From positions 1,761,926 through 1,825,925 of the forward strand of contig JAOSJL010000001.1 in assembly GCA_027494115.1 (NCBI GenBank): DNA of 64,000 nt, given 5' to 3'. Origin of the DNA: Acidimicrobiia bacterium. GTDB taxonomy: Bacteria; Actinomycetota; Acidimicrobiia; IMCC26256; JAOSJL01. Shown one piece after another: positions 46,610 to 56,868 of the stretch (the stretch's first letter is position 1; each line of letters opens with the position of its first letter). Position numbers and translations under genes: made by a program. Below the pieces are notes generated by a model. The model had not been told where the DNA came from, did not search any database, and saw nothing but the letters and a program-made list of their open reading frames with translations.

Positions 46610-48562
46610 GTGCAGATGGAGAACCTCTGGCCGCGGATCGAACCGCTCCTGGCCAGGGTGGAGAAACCCGCCCGTTACATCGGGATGGAGCAGGGCAGCC
46701 TCCGACCGGAACACCGTCGGCTCGACGTCTCCTGGCTGCTCGTCTATCCGGACACCTACGAGGTGGGTCTGCCCAACCAGGGGCTCCAGATCCTCTACGA
46801 AATCCTCAACGAGCGCGACGACGCGTCCGCCGAGCGTTCCTACGCGCCCTGGAGCGACATGGCGACGGTGATGAGGGCCGAGGGCGTGCCGTTCTTCTCG
46901 GTCGATCAGCACAACGCTGCCGTCGATTTCGACGTCGTGGCGTTCAACCTCTCGGCCGAACTCGTGTACACGAACCTGCTCGAGTGCCTGGATCTCGCCC
47001 GTGTCCCCGTGAGGGCGTCCGAGCGTCGCCCCGACCACCCGATCGTCATGGCGGGTGGTCACTGCACCTTCAACCCCGAGCCGCTCGCCGACTTCGTCGA
47101 CGTCTTCGTCATCGGTGACGGCGAGGAGGTGGTGGGGGAGATCACGGAGGTCATCGGAGCGTGGAAGCGCGGTGGCCGCGCGAGTCGCGAGGCCGTTCTG
47201 CGTGAGCTCGCCACGATTCCCGGCGTATACGTACCGTCGATGTACGAGGTCGACTACGACGGTTCTGCCATCGCCGAGGTACGACCTCGCTTCGGCGATG
47301 TCCCCGAGCTCGTCGAGAAGCGCACCATCGCCGATCTCGCCGACTGGCCCTATCCCCGCAACCAGCTCGTCCCTCTGATCGAAGTGGTCCACGATCGCCT
47401 GAACGTCGAGGTCTTCCGGGGCTGCACCCGGGGCTGTCGCTTCTGTCAGGCGGGCATGATCACGCGCCCGGTGCGCGAGCGGCCCGTGGATCAGGTGCGC
47501 ACGATGGTGGAGGACGGCCTGCGCCGAACCGGCTACGACGAGGTGGCGCTCACATCTCTCTCGAGCGCCGACTTCTCGGGCATCGACGGTCTCGTCGCCG
47601 GCCTCGTCGACGAACAGGAGGGTTGCGGCAACGTGAGCCTGTCATTGCCGTCGCTGCGCGTGGACGCGTTCACGGTCGGGATCGCCAGCCAGATCCAGAA
47701 GGTTCGACGCACCGGCCTCACGTTCGCTCCTGAAGGGGGAAGCTGGCGGATCCGCCAGGTCATCAACAAGAGGATCACCGAGGAGGATCTCTACGCTGCC
47801 GTCGAGGGTGCCTACTCGCAGGGTTGGCGCCGCGTGAAGCTGTATTTCCTCACGGGGCTCCCCACTGAGATGGACGACGACACACTCGGAATCGCCGAGC
47901 TCGCCCGCAACGTCGTCGAGGTGGGTCGTGCCCACACGAAGCAGGCGAGCTGCACGGTGTCGCTCGGAGGATTCGTTCCCAAACCCCACACGCCGTTTCA
48001 GTGGTTCGGTCAGAACGGCGTCGACGAGCTCGATCGAAAGATCCAGCTCGTGCGCGACGAACTACGCGCGACGAAGGCGAAGGTCCGATGGCACGACCCC
48101 GCGGCGAGCTTCGCCGAGGGTCTCGCCTCGAGAGGCGACCGGCGCATCGGAGCCGTCATCGAATCAGTGTGGCGAGCAGGTGGAACGTTCCAGGAGTGGA
48201 GTGAGCACTTCCGCCTCGCCCCGTGGCTCGAGGCGATGGCCGCCGAGGGGCTGGATCCCGACTGGTACGTCACCCGGCACCGCACGGAGGACGAGATCCT
48301 GCCGTGGGACCACATCCACGCCGGCCTACACCGTGACTTCCTCTGGCAGGACTGGCAGGCGGCTCTCGGCGCCCACGGCCTGCCCGACTGCCGCTGGACT
48401 CCCTGCTACGACTGCGGTGCCTGCACGGAATACGGGTTGGAGCACGTCGTCGCGTCGCCCGTGCCACCTGCCGGTGGGAGTCAGGGGACCGGGCAGGATC
48501 TCGGTACCGGCGGATCTGTGCCCGAACGGATCGCGGCTGTGGCAGCGGGAACGGGCCCATGA
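46610..48562 (+). CDS. TIGR03960 family B12-binding-like radical SAM protein
   Basis: A 650-residue radical SAM protein. After an N-terminal B12-binding-like region the [4Fe-4S] motif CTRGCRFCQAGM supplies Cys272, Cys276 and Cys279, followed by SLSSADFSGIDGL and the long TIM-barrel half. The C terminus is Cys-rich (CRWTPCYDCGACTEYG). The family (TIGR03960) is always next to a DUF2344/TIGR03936 protein, here the next gene with an ATGA overlap, and near rng; its reaction is not established, though RNA modification is often suspected. GTG 46610 and ATG 46616 are alternative starts. Confidence 0.9.
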   Translation: MQMENLWPRIEPLLARVEKPARYIGMEQGSLRPEHRRLDVSWLLVYPDTYEVGLPNQGLQILYEILNERDDASAERSYAPWSDMATVMRAEGVPFFSVDQHNAAVDFDVVAFNLSAELVYTNLLECLDLARVPVRASERRPDHPIVMAGGHCTFNPEPLADFVDVFVIGDGEEVVGEITEVIGAWKRGGRASREAVLRELATIPGVYVPSMYEVDYDGSAIAEVRPRFGDVPELVEKRTIADLADWPYPRNQLVPLIEVVHDRLNVEVFRGCTRGCRFCQAGMITRPVRERPVDQVRTMVEDGLRRTGYDEVALTSLSSADFSGIDGLVAGLVDEQEGCGNVSLSLPSLRVDAFTVGIASQIQKVRRTGLTFAPEGGSWRIRQVINKRITEEDLYAAVEGAYSQGWRRVKLYFLTGLPTEMDDDTLGIAELARNVVEVGRAHTKQASCTVSLGGFVPKPHTPFQWFGQNGVDELDRKIQLVRDELRATKAKVRWHDPAASFAEGLASRGDRRIGAVIESVWRAGGTFQEWSEHFRLAPWLEAMAAEGLDPDWYVTRHRTEDEILPWDHIHAGLHRDFLWQDWQAALGAHGLPDCRWTPCYDCGACTEYGLEHVVASPVPPAGGSQGTGQDLGTGGSVPERIAAVAAGTGP

Positions 48563-49288
48563 AGGGCGACGTCGGGATTCCGGTACGTTTCCGCTTCACC
48601 AAGCGCGGGAAGGTGCGGTTCATCTCACATCGAGACGTGGCACGGGCGTTCGACCGGGCCATTCGCGTTGTCCGGTTGCCGGTTGCGTTCACTGAGGGCT
48701 TTTCGCCCCGACCCAAGATGAGCTTCGGCCTGGCGCTACCGGTCGCTGCCGAGAGCGACGCCGAGTATCTCGACATTGCCTTCGCGGACCCGATCGACCC
48801 CGGCGTCGTGGCTCGCGATCTCTCGGGGGTGCTACCCGAGGGGATGGACGTCACGGGAGCGGCAGCTCTGGATGAACGTGCGCCGGCGCTTCAGGGAGAG
48901 TGTCAGCGGTGTGGAGTTCCGCCTGGAGATTGTCGACGACGAGTGGCGTCCTGTCGTTCCTGAGGTACTGCGGGAGGCGGTGACCGACCTCATGGGACGT
49001 GACGTCGTCCCCGTCGTCCGGGTTCGAAAGGGCCGGAAACGAGAGGGTGATCTGCGGCCCGCCGTGCTCCGGATGGAGGTGGCCGACGAGCCGCCGGTCG
49101 CTGTGGTAGTCGAGCTGACGACCGGCGCCGGCAGCGCCCGTCCCGGAGAGGTCACCGCCGAGCTGGGTCCCGGCTGGCAGGCTGGTCGGGTGCGAAGAAC
49201 GAAGCAATGGATCGAGCGTGACGGCGCGCGGCTGGAGCCGCTGGATGCCGACACGCACGCGCGTGCCGAAAAGGCCTGCGCATCATGA
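48559..49288 (+). CDS. DUF2344/TIGR03936 family protein, apparent 1-base insertion
   Basis: The product starts VRFRFTKRGKVRFISHRDVARAFDRA and has GFSPRPKMSFGLALPVA, both typical of TIGR03936, the partner of the radical SAM protein upstream. In some genomes the two are fused. The frame changes at GGG 48894-48896; with two G the sequence reads LQESVSGVEFRLEIVD and continues to the stop at 49288, giving about 242 residues. Function unknown; the overlap with the radical SAM gene implies joint action. Confidence 0.85.
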
Positions 49289-49300
49289 GAGAAGGAACGA

Positions 49301-51184
49301 ATGTCCGACGACACGACCACGGGGGGCCGCCCGGCCTCCGACGACACCGACGGTGACTGGAGCGATGCTGCCGCCGACCGGGGCCTGACCGCCGACGACG
49401 TCACGGAACAAGCCAGAGAGGACGCCGAGGTCCCGCGCAAACCGAAGATCGGCGACAGCCGCCCGGCACCTCCCCCGCCCCGGCCGCGTTCCGGTGGCGC
49501 ATCCGGTGAGGGCTCGGACCGGGATTCCGACCGTGACTCGAACGGTGGTTCCGGAGATGGTTCCGGTGATGGTTCCGGTGATGGTGGTGGATCGTCGCGT
49601 CCGCGTCGCCGCCGCCGTGGTGGCCGAGGGCGCGGCCGAGGTCGCGGAAACCAGAGCCAAAAGGATCGGAGTCAACAAGACCGGAACCAGGAGGACAGGA
49701 ACCAGAAGGGCCAGGGAGACAAGAAGAACCAACAGGGCCGTGACGGCGACGGTCAGGGTGGGCGGCGCTCGCGTCGCGGAGACGGGAGTGGCGAGGACAC
49801 GACCGATGTCGTGACGGCCGATCTCGGCGTGGATCAGGACGGAGTCCAGGACGATCTGGACGAGCTCGACGACGACGTGCTCCGTCGACGGCGCGGCCGA
49901 ACCCGCAAAGGTCGACCGTCGGGCCGCTATTTCCTGTGCGTGCACGTCGGCGACGATGCCACGACCCACATCGCGGTCCTCGAGGGGCGGGGTCTCGTCG
50001 AGCACTACGTCTCGAGACCCGAGGATGCAGCCACGTCGATCGACGGCAACATCTACCTGGGGCGCGTCCAGAACGTGCTCCCGGGGATGGAGGCGGCCTT
50101 CGTCGACATCGGGACACCGAAGAACGGTGTGATCTATCGCTCCGACGTCGCCGTCGATCCCGGCAAGGTGAAAGAGAAGAACCCGAAGATCGAGAAGCTG
50201 CTGAAGAACGGTCAGGGCGTTCTCGTGCAGGCGATCAAGAACCCGATCGGGCACAAGGGAGCGCGCCTCACCCAGGAGGTCAGCCTCGCCGGGCGGTTCG
50301 TCGTCATGGTGCCCGGACAGCGCGACACGTACGGGATCTCGAAGAGACTGCCCGAACAGGAGCGTAAGCGTCTGCGACGGGTTCTCGATGACGTTCGCCC
50401 CAAGGACGCCGGTCTCATCGTGCGCACGGCGGCTGAAGGTGCGAGTCCCGATGAACTGCGGCGGGACGTCGAACGCCTCCAGGCTCAGTGGGCCGAGATC
50501 CAGAAGGTGGCCAAGGGAGCGAAGCCTCCACGAGTCGTCTATCAGGAGCCCTCGCTGGCTCTGCGGATCATCCGTGAGGAGTTCACCAGGGAGTACCGCG
50601 GTGTCGTGATCGACAACCGCGAGCTCTACGAGCAGGTGCGCGACTACGTCTCGGCCATTACTCCCGAGCTGGCCGACCGAGTCGAGTACTACGACGACGA
50701 ATCACTTCCGGTGTTCGAACGCCACCACGTTCATGAGCAGCTGCACAAGGCCCTCGACCGCAAGGTCTGGCTTCCGTCGGGAGGGTCGCTCATCATCGAG
50801 CGCACCGAGGCGTTGACGGTGATCGACGTCAACACGGGCAAGAACGTGGGGTCGAAGAATCTCGAGCAGACGGTGTACGAGAACAACTTGGAGGCCGCCG
50901 AGGAGGTGGCCCGCCAGCTTCGCCTTCGCGACATCGGAGGGATCATCGTCATCGACTTCATCGACATGGAGATCCGGAAGAACCGCGACAAGGTCCTCGA
51001 ACGGTTCCAAGAGGCGCTGGCCCGCGACAAGACTCGAACCCAGGCATTCGAGATCTCGGAGCTCGGGCTGGTGGAGATGACCAGAAAGCGGATCTCAGAG
51101 GGGCTCGTGGAGGCCTTCTCTCAGACCTGTGAGGTCTGCAACGGCAGGGGTTTCATCCTCGACGACGAGGTTCTCGAGGGCTAG
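49301..51184 (+). CDS. rng: Ribonuclease E/G
   Basis: A 627-residue RNase E/G. Residues 1-205 are low-complexity: acidic, then Gly/Ser/Asp repeats, an Arg-Gly patch ([15 protein letters not shown]) and a Gln/Asp/Arg stretch. The catalytic core follows with the S1 domain ([23 protein letters not shown]), the metal-binding aspartates in [12 protein letters not shown] and [10 protein letters not shown], and the zinc-link CEVCNGRG at the end. It cleaves single-stranded RNA in mRNA decay and rRNA/tRNA maturation. There is no C-terminal scaffold, so the N-terminal region may be the partner- or RNA-binding arm. Good ribosome-binding site AGAAGGA before ATG 49301. Confidence 0.94.
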   Translation: MSDDTTTGGRPASDDTDGDWSDAAADRGLTADDVTEQAREDAEVPRKPKIGDSRPAPPPPRPRSGGASGEGSDRDSDRDSNGGSGDGSGDGSGDGGGSSRPRRRRRGGRGRGRGRGNQSQKDRSQQDRNQEDRNQKGQGDKKNQQGRDGDGQGGRRSRRGDGSGEDTTDVVTADLGVDQDGVQDDLDELDDDVLRRRRGRTRKGRPSGRYFLCVHVGDDATTHIAVLEGRGLVEHYVSRPEDAATSIDGNIYLGRVQNVLPGMEAAFVDIGTPKNGVIYRSDVAVDPGKVKEKNPKIEKLLKNGQGVLVQAIKNPIGHKGARLTQEVSLAGRFVVMVPGQRDTYGISKRLPEQERKRLRRVLDDVRPKDAGLIVRTAAEGASPDELRRDVERLQAQWAEIQKVAKGAKPPRVVYQEPSLALRIIREEFTREYRGVVIDNRELYEQVRDYVSAITPELADRVEYYDDESLPVFERHHVHEQLHKALDRKVWLPSGGSLIIERTEALTVIDVNTGKNVGSKNLEQTVYENNLEAAEEVARQLRLRDIGGIIVIDFIDMEIRKNRDKVLERFQEALARDKTRTQAFEISELGLVEMTRKRISEGLVEAFSQTCEVCNGRGFILDDEVLEG

Positions 51185-51226
51185 CTGTCGTAGACACCCG
51201 TTCCCTCTTGCTCGTCTCGGGCGCCG

Positions 51227-51239
51227 GCAGGATACCTGC
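51227..51239 (+). terminator. Short hairpin after rng
   Basis: GCAGG, loop ATA, CCTGC forms a small stem-loop in the 144-base gap between rng and rplU. It could be a terminator or leader element; no T run is present. Confidence 0.25.
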
Positions 51240-51284
51240 ACCCCTGATCCTCGCTTCGGGTTCTCGCCTCGGCTTCGGGCGGAG

Positions 51285-51290
51285 TATCCT
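51285..51290 (+). promoter_or_regulatory. Candidate promoter -10 TATCCT for rplU-rpmA
   Basis: TATCCT lies 38 bases before the rplU GTG start at 51329, leaving a short leader. The stretch CGCCTCGGCTTCGGGCGG just upstream can form a hairpin. Confidence 0.45.
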
Positions 51291-51328
51291 GATAGGCCCA
51301 TTGGTTTCGTCTCCGAGGTCGAACGCGC

Positions 51329-51936
51329 GTGTACGCAGTCATCCGAACCGGCGGTAAGCAGTACCGCGTCGAGCAGGGTCAGACCCTGGAAGTCGAGCGG
51401 GTTCCCGGCGACGAGTTGGAGCTCCGCCCCTGATGGTCGTCGACGGCGACAGCGTGAGGGCGAAGCCCTCGGATCTCGAGGGCTCGACGGTGAAGGCCCG
51501 CGTGGTCGGCGACACCCGCGGCGAGAAGATCACGGGTTTCACCTACAAGAACAAGAGCAACCAGCGTCGACGCTGGGGTCATCGCCAGGATCTCTCCATC
51601 ATCGAGATCACATCGATCGACGTTCCCCGCGGTACGGCCGCCAAGACCCCGGCCGAGAAGGCTTCGCCCGAGAAGGCTTCGCCGGAGAAGGCTGCACCAG
51701 AGAAGCCCGCGGCGAAGAAGCCTGCGACGAAGAAGCCTGCGGCGAAGAAGGCTCCCGCCAAGAAGCCCGCAGCGAAGAAGCCTGCGGCGAAGAAGGCTCC
51801 CGCCAAGAAGCCCGCAGCGAAGAAGCCTGCGGCGAAGAAGGCTCCCGCCAAGAAGCCCGCAGCGAAGAAGCCTGCGGCGAAGAAGCCTGCGGCGAAGAAG
51901 CCCGCCGAAGAAGCGAACGATGGGGAGAACGGCTGA
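51329..51936 (+). CDS. rplU: Ribosomal protein L21 with long Ala-Lys-Pro tail, apparent 1-base deletion
   Basis: The N terminus [24 protein letters not shown] is L21. The frame then stops at 51431 unless one C is added to CCCC at 51427-51430, which gives [16 protein letters not shown] and the L21 C-terminal [18 protein letters not shown]. The core is about 100 residues. It is followed by about 95 residues of [20 protein letters not shown] repeats, resembling histone-H1-like tails, ending in a short acidic sequence. L21 binds 23S rRNA in the large subunit; the tail would extend from the ribosome surface or bind nucleic acid. The stop overlaps rpmA by one base. Confidence 0.9.
51721..51900 (+). 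repeat. 45-bp in-frame tandem repeat in rplU, four copies
   Basis: Units 51766-51810 and 51811-51855 are identical; 51721-51765 and 51856-51900 are close variants. Each encodes a 15-residue Pro-Ala-Ala-Lys-Lys-type block. The conserved third positions suggest recent unit duplication. Confidence 0.93.
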
Positions 51937-52181
51937 TGTCGAAGAAGAAGGGTGCAGCGTCCTCACGGAATGGTCGCGACTCCACCGCACAGCGACTGGG
52001 TGTGAAGGTGTTCAGCGGTTCGCAGGTGCAGGCCGGGGCGATCCTGGTGCGCCAACGCGGTACGCGCTTTCATCCCGGCGAGAACGTCGGGAAGGGTAAA
52101 GACGACACGCTGTTCGCCAAGCGCGATGGCACTGTCGAGTTCGGCACATGCCGCGGTCGTCAGCTCATCGACATCATCTAA
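51936..52181 (+). CDS. rpmA: Ribosomal protein L27
   Basis: An 81-residue L27 of normal length: [38 protein letters not shown] and [12 protein letters not shown]. The N-terminal tail reaches the peptidyl-transferase centre. It starts with MSKKKGA directly, so no protease-cleaved extension as in Firmicutes. TGATG overlap couples it to rplU. Confidence 0.95.
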   Translation: MSKKKGAASSRNGRDSTAQRLGVKVFSGSQVQAGAILVRQRGTRFHPGENVGKGKDDTLFAKRDGTVEFGTCRGRQLIDII

Positions 52182-52214
52182 ACAACTCCTCGAACTAGTC
52201 CACACCCGGCTTCG

Positions 52215-52220
52215 TATCCT
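52215..52220 (+). promoter_or_regulatory. Candidate leaderless promoter -10 TATCCT for obg
   Basis: TATCCT ends 7 bases before GTG 52228. It indicates that obg has its own start of transcription after rpmA and that the longer frame beginning within rpmA is not used. Confidence 0.5.
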
Positions 52221-52227
52221 TGAGTCG

Positions 52228-53502
52228 GTGGGACGTGACCGGGGTCATCGTGGACAGTTCGTCGACCGCGCACAGCTCAACGTGCGCGGGGGTGACGGAG
52301 GAGCCGGGTCGGTGTCGTTCCGTCGCGAGGCCCACACGCCCCGAGGTGGCCCCGACGGCGGTGACGGCGGCAAGGGCGGCGATGTCCATCTGATCGCGGA
52401 CCGCAACGTCGCCTCGCTGCTGGCTTTCCGGGACCATCCACATCGCCGTGCCGCTTCCGGCGCGCACGGAGCGGGGAAGAAGAAGCGCGGCGCCGCCGGC
52501 GAGGACCTCGAGGTGGCTGTACCTCCGGGCACCACCGTGCGCGACCGTGACGGAGCCCTTCTCGCCGACCTCGTGAGCCACGGCGACACGTTCACTGCGG
52601 CGCGCGGTGGGCACGGGGGAGCGGGCAACGCCCGGTTCCTCACGAACTCTCGGCGCGTTCCGAGCTTCGCCGAGCAGGGAGAGTACGGGGAGGAGGCGTG
52701 GCTCGAACTGGAGCTCCGGCTCCTGGCTGATGCGGCACTCGTCGGATTCCCGAACGCAGGGAAGTCGACGTTGATCTCGCGGGTCAGTGCCGCGCGCCCG
52801 AAGATCGCCGCCTACCCGTTCACCACGCTCGAGCCGCACCTCGGAGTCGTGAAGTTTCACGAGCACGAGTTCGTTCTCGCAGACATTCCGGGAATCGTGG
52901 AGGGTGCCGCTGAAGGCCGCGGCCTCGGACACGAGTTCCTCCGCCACACCGAGAGAGCCCGCGTGCTCGTCCTCGTTCTCGATCTGGCCGAGGTGAGCGG
53001 CATCGAGCCATCCCGCCAGGAGGAGATCCTGCTCGACGAGCTACGCCGGTACCGTCCCGAGCTCCTCGATCGCCCCCGCGTCGTCGTCGGCAACAAGACC
53101 GATGTCGCCACGTTTCCGTTCGACAGCGGCGCGGAACGGTTCGCCGTCTCCGCCGTCACGGGGACGGCCTCGATCCGCTGCTCGGGGCGATCGCCGCGAG
53201 GGTCGAAGAAGCCAGGCGATCCGAGCCCGAACGTTCGGCATACGTCGTGCACCGCCCTGAGGAGGAGGGGTTCTCCGTCGCGCGTGACGACGACGGTACG
53301 TTGCGGGTCAGCGGACGGAAGGCGGAGCGCGTGGTGGCGATGGCGGATCTCACGAATCCCGACGCGATCGACTACGTGCAAGGTCGATTCCGTCGTATGG
53401 GAGTGGAGCGCGCTCTCGAGCGCGGGAGTCCGGGAAGGCGAGACCGTCCGCATCGGACCCGTCGAACTCGAGTACCGCACGTCGGCAGGGCCACAGTTGT
53501 GA
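52228..53502 (+). CDS. obg: Obg/CgtA GTPase, two apparent indels
   Basis: Large-subunit assembly GTPase. The Gly-rich Obg fold (NVRGGDGGAGSVSFRREA, GGDGGKGGDVHLIAD) is followed by the G domain with GFPNAGKST, ADIPGIVEGAAEGRGLGHEFLRH and VVVGNKTD, and a C-terminal OCT domain (VARDDDGTLRVSGRKAERVV). The frame is lost at GGGG 53160-53163 (five G restores VTGDGLDPLLGAIAARVEEA) and regained near 53421-53426, where a CG pair seems missing in ALERAGVREGETV. About 424 residues when repaired. I chose GTG 52228 by its -10 box. The stop overlaps proB. Confidence 0.9.
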   Translation: MGRDRGHRGQFVDRAQLNVRGGDGGAGSVSFRREAHTPRGGPDGGDGGKGGDVHLIADRNVASLLAFRDHPHRRAASGAHGAGKKKRGAAGEDLEVAVPPGTTVRDRDGALLADLVSHGDTFTAARGGHGGAGNARFLTNSRRVPSFAEQGEYGEEAWLELELRLLADAALVGFPNAGKSTLISRVSAARPKIAAYPFTTLEPHLGVVKFHEHEFVLADIPGIVEGAAEGRGLGHEFLRHTERARVLVLVLDLAEVSGIEPSRQEEILLDELRRYRPELLDRPRVVVGNKTDVATFPFDSGAERFAVSAVTGTASIRCSGRSPRGSKKPGDPSPNVRHTSCTALRRRGSPSRVTTTVRCGSADGRRSAWWRWRISRIPTRSTTCKVDSVVWEWSALSSAGVREGETVRIGPVELEYRTSAGPQL

Positions 53503-54586
53503 GCACCGTCGTGGTGAAGGTGGGTACGTCGTCGATCACCGACGACGTCGGAGATCTCGACGACGGGGCCATGGTGAAGCTGTGCGCAGACCTCGTCGAC
53601 GCGCGCCGATCCGGACACCGCGTCGTCCTCGTGACCTCCGGGGCCATCTCCGCGGGGTTGCCTGCTCTCGGCATGACGGAGCGCCCGTCCGATGTCGGTG
53701 AGCTCCAGGCCGTGGCGGCGGTCGGACAGCCCCGTCTGATGGAGCGCATCAGCGCGCTCCTCGGCTCCTCCGGTGTCGTGGCCGGTCAGGTGCTCCTCAC
53801 GCCCTTCGACTTCGGCCACCGCACCCAGTATCTCCATGCCCGCTCTACGTTGCGTCGCCTTCTCGATCTCGGCGTACTCCCCGTCGTGAACGAGAACGAC
53901 ACGGTGGCCGACGACGAGATCCGTTATGGCGACAACGACCGACTGGCCGCGCTCGTCGCCCACCTCGTCGACGCCGAGTCGCTCGTTCTGCTGACCGATA
54001 CGCCCGGCCTCTTCACCGCCGATCCCCGTATCGATGCCGAGGCCTCGCTCATCGAGGAGATCGTGGAGGTCGACGAGGCACTCGAGGCCGTGGCGGGGGT
54101 TCGGGAACCGAGCGGGGGAGCGGCGGGATGGCCTCCAAGCTGGCGGCCGCCAAGATCGCGTCATGGTCGGGTGTCCAGGTTGTCATCACGGCGGCCGACA
54201 CGCCGGGTGCCGTGAAGAACGTGCTCGATGGAAGCCCTTCGGGCACCGTCGTGCATCCTCACGAACGACGGCTACCGAGTCGCAAGCTGTGGATCGCGTT
54301 CGCCCGCGGCGCGACCGGAAGGATCGTTGTCGACGAGGGTGCGCGTGAGGCGCTCGTGGAGAGCGGACGCTCGCTGTTGTCGGCGGGAGTGAAGAGCGTC
54401 GACGGGGATTTCGAGGTCGATGACGCTGTCGAGATCGTGGATCCGGCCGGCCGCCCCTTCGCGAAGGGGCTCGTGCGGTATGCGTCACGAGACCTGGCTG
54501 AGATCGCGGGTCGGCGGACCGATGAACTGGGGGAGGGCCGGAGTGCTGCCGTCGTGCACCGCGACGACCTCGTAGTGTTTCCCTGA
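53499..54586 (+). CDS. proB: Glutamate 5-kinase, apparent 1-base deletion
   Basis: First enzyme of proline synthesis, phosphorylating glutamate. STVVVKVGTSSITDD is the amino-acid-kinase N terminus; VTSGAISAGLPALG, VNENDTVADDEIRYGDND and the later MASKLAAAKIA follow. A C-terminal PUA domain (from ARGATGRIVVDEGARE) is present, as in the long ProB type. One G is missing from GGGGG 54095-54099; six would give AGGSGTERGSGGMASK. About 362 residues. GTG start overlaps the obg stop by 4 bases. Confidence 0.92.
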
Positions 54587-54621
54587 CCGCTATCTCCCGA
54601 AGCGCGAAAAGTGCCACGAAG

Positions 54622-54627
54622 TAACAT
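54622..54627 (+). promoter_or_regulatory. Candidate leaderless promoter -10 TAACAT for proA
   Basis: TAACAT ends 6 bases before the ATG at 54634, with no ribosome-binding site. It lies in the 47-base gap between proB and proA. Confidence 0.55.
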
Positions 54628-54633
54628 GGGCTG

Positions 54634-55892
54634 ATGCCCGCGCTGCCTTCCGCTGTCGTTGATCTCGGCCGTCGCGTGCGCGCCGCTTCGCGGACCCTCG
54701 CCCTGGCCGACACCGACGCCAAGAACTCGGCGCTCGGCATCGCCGCCGATCTCCTGTCTGAGCGCACACCGGAAATTCTCGAGGCGAACATCGCTGATCT
54801 CGAGTCCGCCCGGTCGACGGGCGTCGATGACGCCCCACTCGACCGGCTCCGGCTCGACGAGGGCCGTCTCGAGGCGATGGCCGACGGTCTGAGAACCGTC
54901 GCGTCACTCGAAGACCCGGTCGGCGAGATCGTCGGGGGACGAGACGCGCCAACGGTTTGATCATCGAGTCGGTCCGTGTGCCGCTCGGCGTCATCGCGAT
55001 CATCTACGAGAACAGGCCGAACGTCACGAGTGACGCGGCCGGCCTGTGCCTCAAGTCGGGCAACGCCGCTCTGCTGCGGGGATCCTCCACCGCGTTGCGC
55101 TCCAACGTGGCCGTGGCGAACGTCCTGCGGTCCGCGGCATCGAAGGCGGGGCTGCCCGAGGATTCCGTCCTGCTCGTGGAGGACACGGCGCACGAGACTG
55201 CCGCCGCCGTCATGCAACTCGATCGCTACGTCGACTGTCTCATCCCCCGCGGTGGCCCGTCACTGATCGCGTCCATCGCAGAGAACGCCACCGTGCCGGT
55301 GATCATCGACGGCGACGGCAACTGCCAGGTGTACGTCGATGCCGGGGCCGACCTCGCCATGGCGGAGAGCATCGTGGTCAACGCCAAGACCCAGCGGACG
55401 AGCGTGTGCAATGCGGCTGAGTCGCTGATCGTGCACGAAGCGGTCGCCGATGAGTTCCTTCCGAAGATCGCCGCCGTCCTCGGTGACAAGGGTGTCGAGC
55501 TCGTGGGTGACGACAGAGCCCGTGGGCTCGTCGGGTCGATGGGGGTGGCCACGGACGACGACTTCAGCCGCGAGTTCCTCGACCTCAAGATCTCCGTGGC
55601 CGTGGTCCCGACGCTCGACGCAGCCGTCGAGCACATCAACCGTCACGGATCGGGCCATTCGGAGGCCATCGTCACCCGCGATCTGGCGGCTGCCCGGCAG
55701 TTCACCGACCGCGTCGACGCGGCAGCCGTCGTGGTCAACGCGTCGACGCGTTTCGTCGACGGAGAGATGTTCGGGCTCGGCGCCGAGATCGGGATCTCCA
55801 CTCAGAAGCTCCACGCGCGGGGCCCGATGGGGCTGCGCGAGCTCACGACCACGAAGTATCTCGTGTGGGGCGACGGGCAGGTCCGGGAGTGA
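54634..55892 (+). CDS. proA: Gamma-glutamyl phosphate reductase, apparent 1-base deletion
   Basis: Second enzyme of proline synthesis, reducing glutamyl-5-phosphate with NADPH. The frame ends prematurely at 54960 but continues as [23 protein letters not shown] if one G is added to GGGGG 54934-54938. The catalytic Cys lies in [15 protein letters not shown], and GGPSLIASI and [21 protein letters not shown] are family motifs. About 419 residues when repaired. Its end overlaps the start of a MoxR ATPase gene by 4 bases. Confidence 0.93.
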
Positions 55893-56806
55893 GCGAAGAC
55901 CGAGCTCGGGAGCATTTCGACTCCGTCGACGACGTCATCACGCGCCTGCGCGACGCTGACTACCTCGCCGAATCGAGCATCGCGGGCGTTGTGTACCTGG
56001 CCGAGCGGCTCGGAAAGCCGGTTCTCGTCGAGGGCCCCGCCGGCGTCGGGAAGACCGAGCTCGCCAAGGCGGTCGCCACCGTGTCGGGGTCACGATTGAT
56101 CCGCCTGCAGTGCTACGAGGGCCTTGACGAGTCGAAGGCCCTCTACGAGTGGAACTACAAGAAGCAGCTCCTTCGGATCCAGGCCGACCGGGAGCACGAG
56201 ACGTCGTGGGCCGACGTCGAGTCCGACATCTTCTCCGAACAGTTCCTCCTCACCCGTCCGCTGCTCGAGGCGATCCGCTCCGAGGAGCCGGTCGTTCTGC
56301 TCATCGACGAGGTCGACCGCGTCGAGGTCGAGACCGAGGCGCTGCTGCTCGAGGTCCTCTCCGACTTCCAGGTGTCGATTCCCGAGCTGGGAACCGTCAA
56401 GGGCACACAACGCCCCGCGGTGTTTCTCACATCCAACAACACCCGCGAGCTCTCCGAGGCTCTCAAACGACGGTGTCTTTACCTCCACGTCGACTATCCC
56501 GATCTCGACCGGGAGCGTGAGATCGTGCGTATTCGGGTGCCCGAGATCGACGAGGAGCTCGCGCAGCAGGTGGCGGCGGTGGTTCGGTCAGTGCGCTCGC
56601 TCGACCTGAAGAAGGCACCGTCCATCTCGGAGACGATCGACTGGGCGCGAACGCTGTTGTTCCTCGGACGCCACGAGATCGACGCAGCGGTTCTCGAGGA
56701 CACCCTGCACGTGCTCCTCAAGTACCAGTCCGACATCACCAAGGCGGAAAAGGAGCTGGGTGTCGGGGCGAAGAACCCGTTGGGTGTGGATCACACGGGC
56801 GGCTGA
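55889..56806 (+). CDS. MoxR-family AAA+ ATPase
   Basis: A 305-residue MoxR-type ATPase with Walker [15 protein letters not shown] (about residues 47-60), Walker [13 protein letters not shown], sensor 1 [15 protein letters not shown] and an Arg-finger region [13 protein letters not shown]. MoxR proteins act with von-Willebrand-type partners to mature or insert metal cofactors, best known in CO-dehydrogenase and methanol-dehydrogenase systems; the client here is unknown. GTG start overlaps proA, and the VWA partner gene starts 62 bases downstream. Confidence 0.92.
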   Translation: MSEDRAREHFDSVDDVITRLRDADYLAESSIAGVVYLAERLGKPVLVEGPAGVGKTELAKAVATVSGSRLIRLQCYEGLDESKALYEWNYKKQLLRIQADREHETSWADVESDIFSEQFLLTRPLLEAIRSEEPVVLLIDEVDRVEVETEALLLEVLSDFQVSIPELGTVKGTQRPAVFLTSNNTRELSEALKRRCLYLHVDYPDLDREREIVRIRVPEIDEELAQQVAAVVRSVRSLDLKKAPSISETIDWARTLLFLGRHEIDAAVLEDTLHVLLKYQSDITKAEKELGVGAKNPLGVDHTGG

Positions 56807-56868
56807 GCCTGCGCTCCTATCGGTTTCCCGACCTTCGCCCCCGAGGCGTCCCGCTCGACGGTGACGCC

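Noticed and set aside
51721..51900. CRISPR-like periodic repeat
   Set aside because: The repeats are directly adjacent with no unique spacers, are in frame and encode the Ala-Lys-Pro tail of L21.
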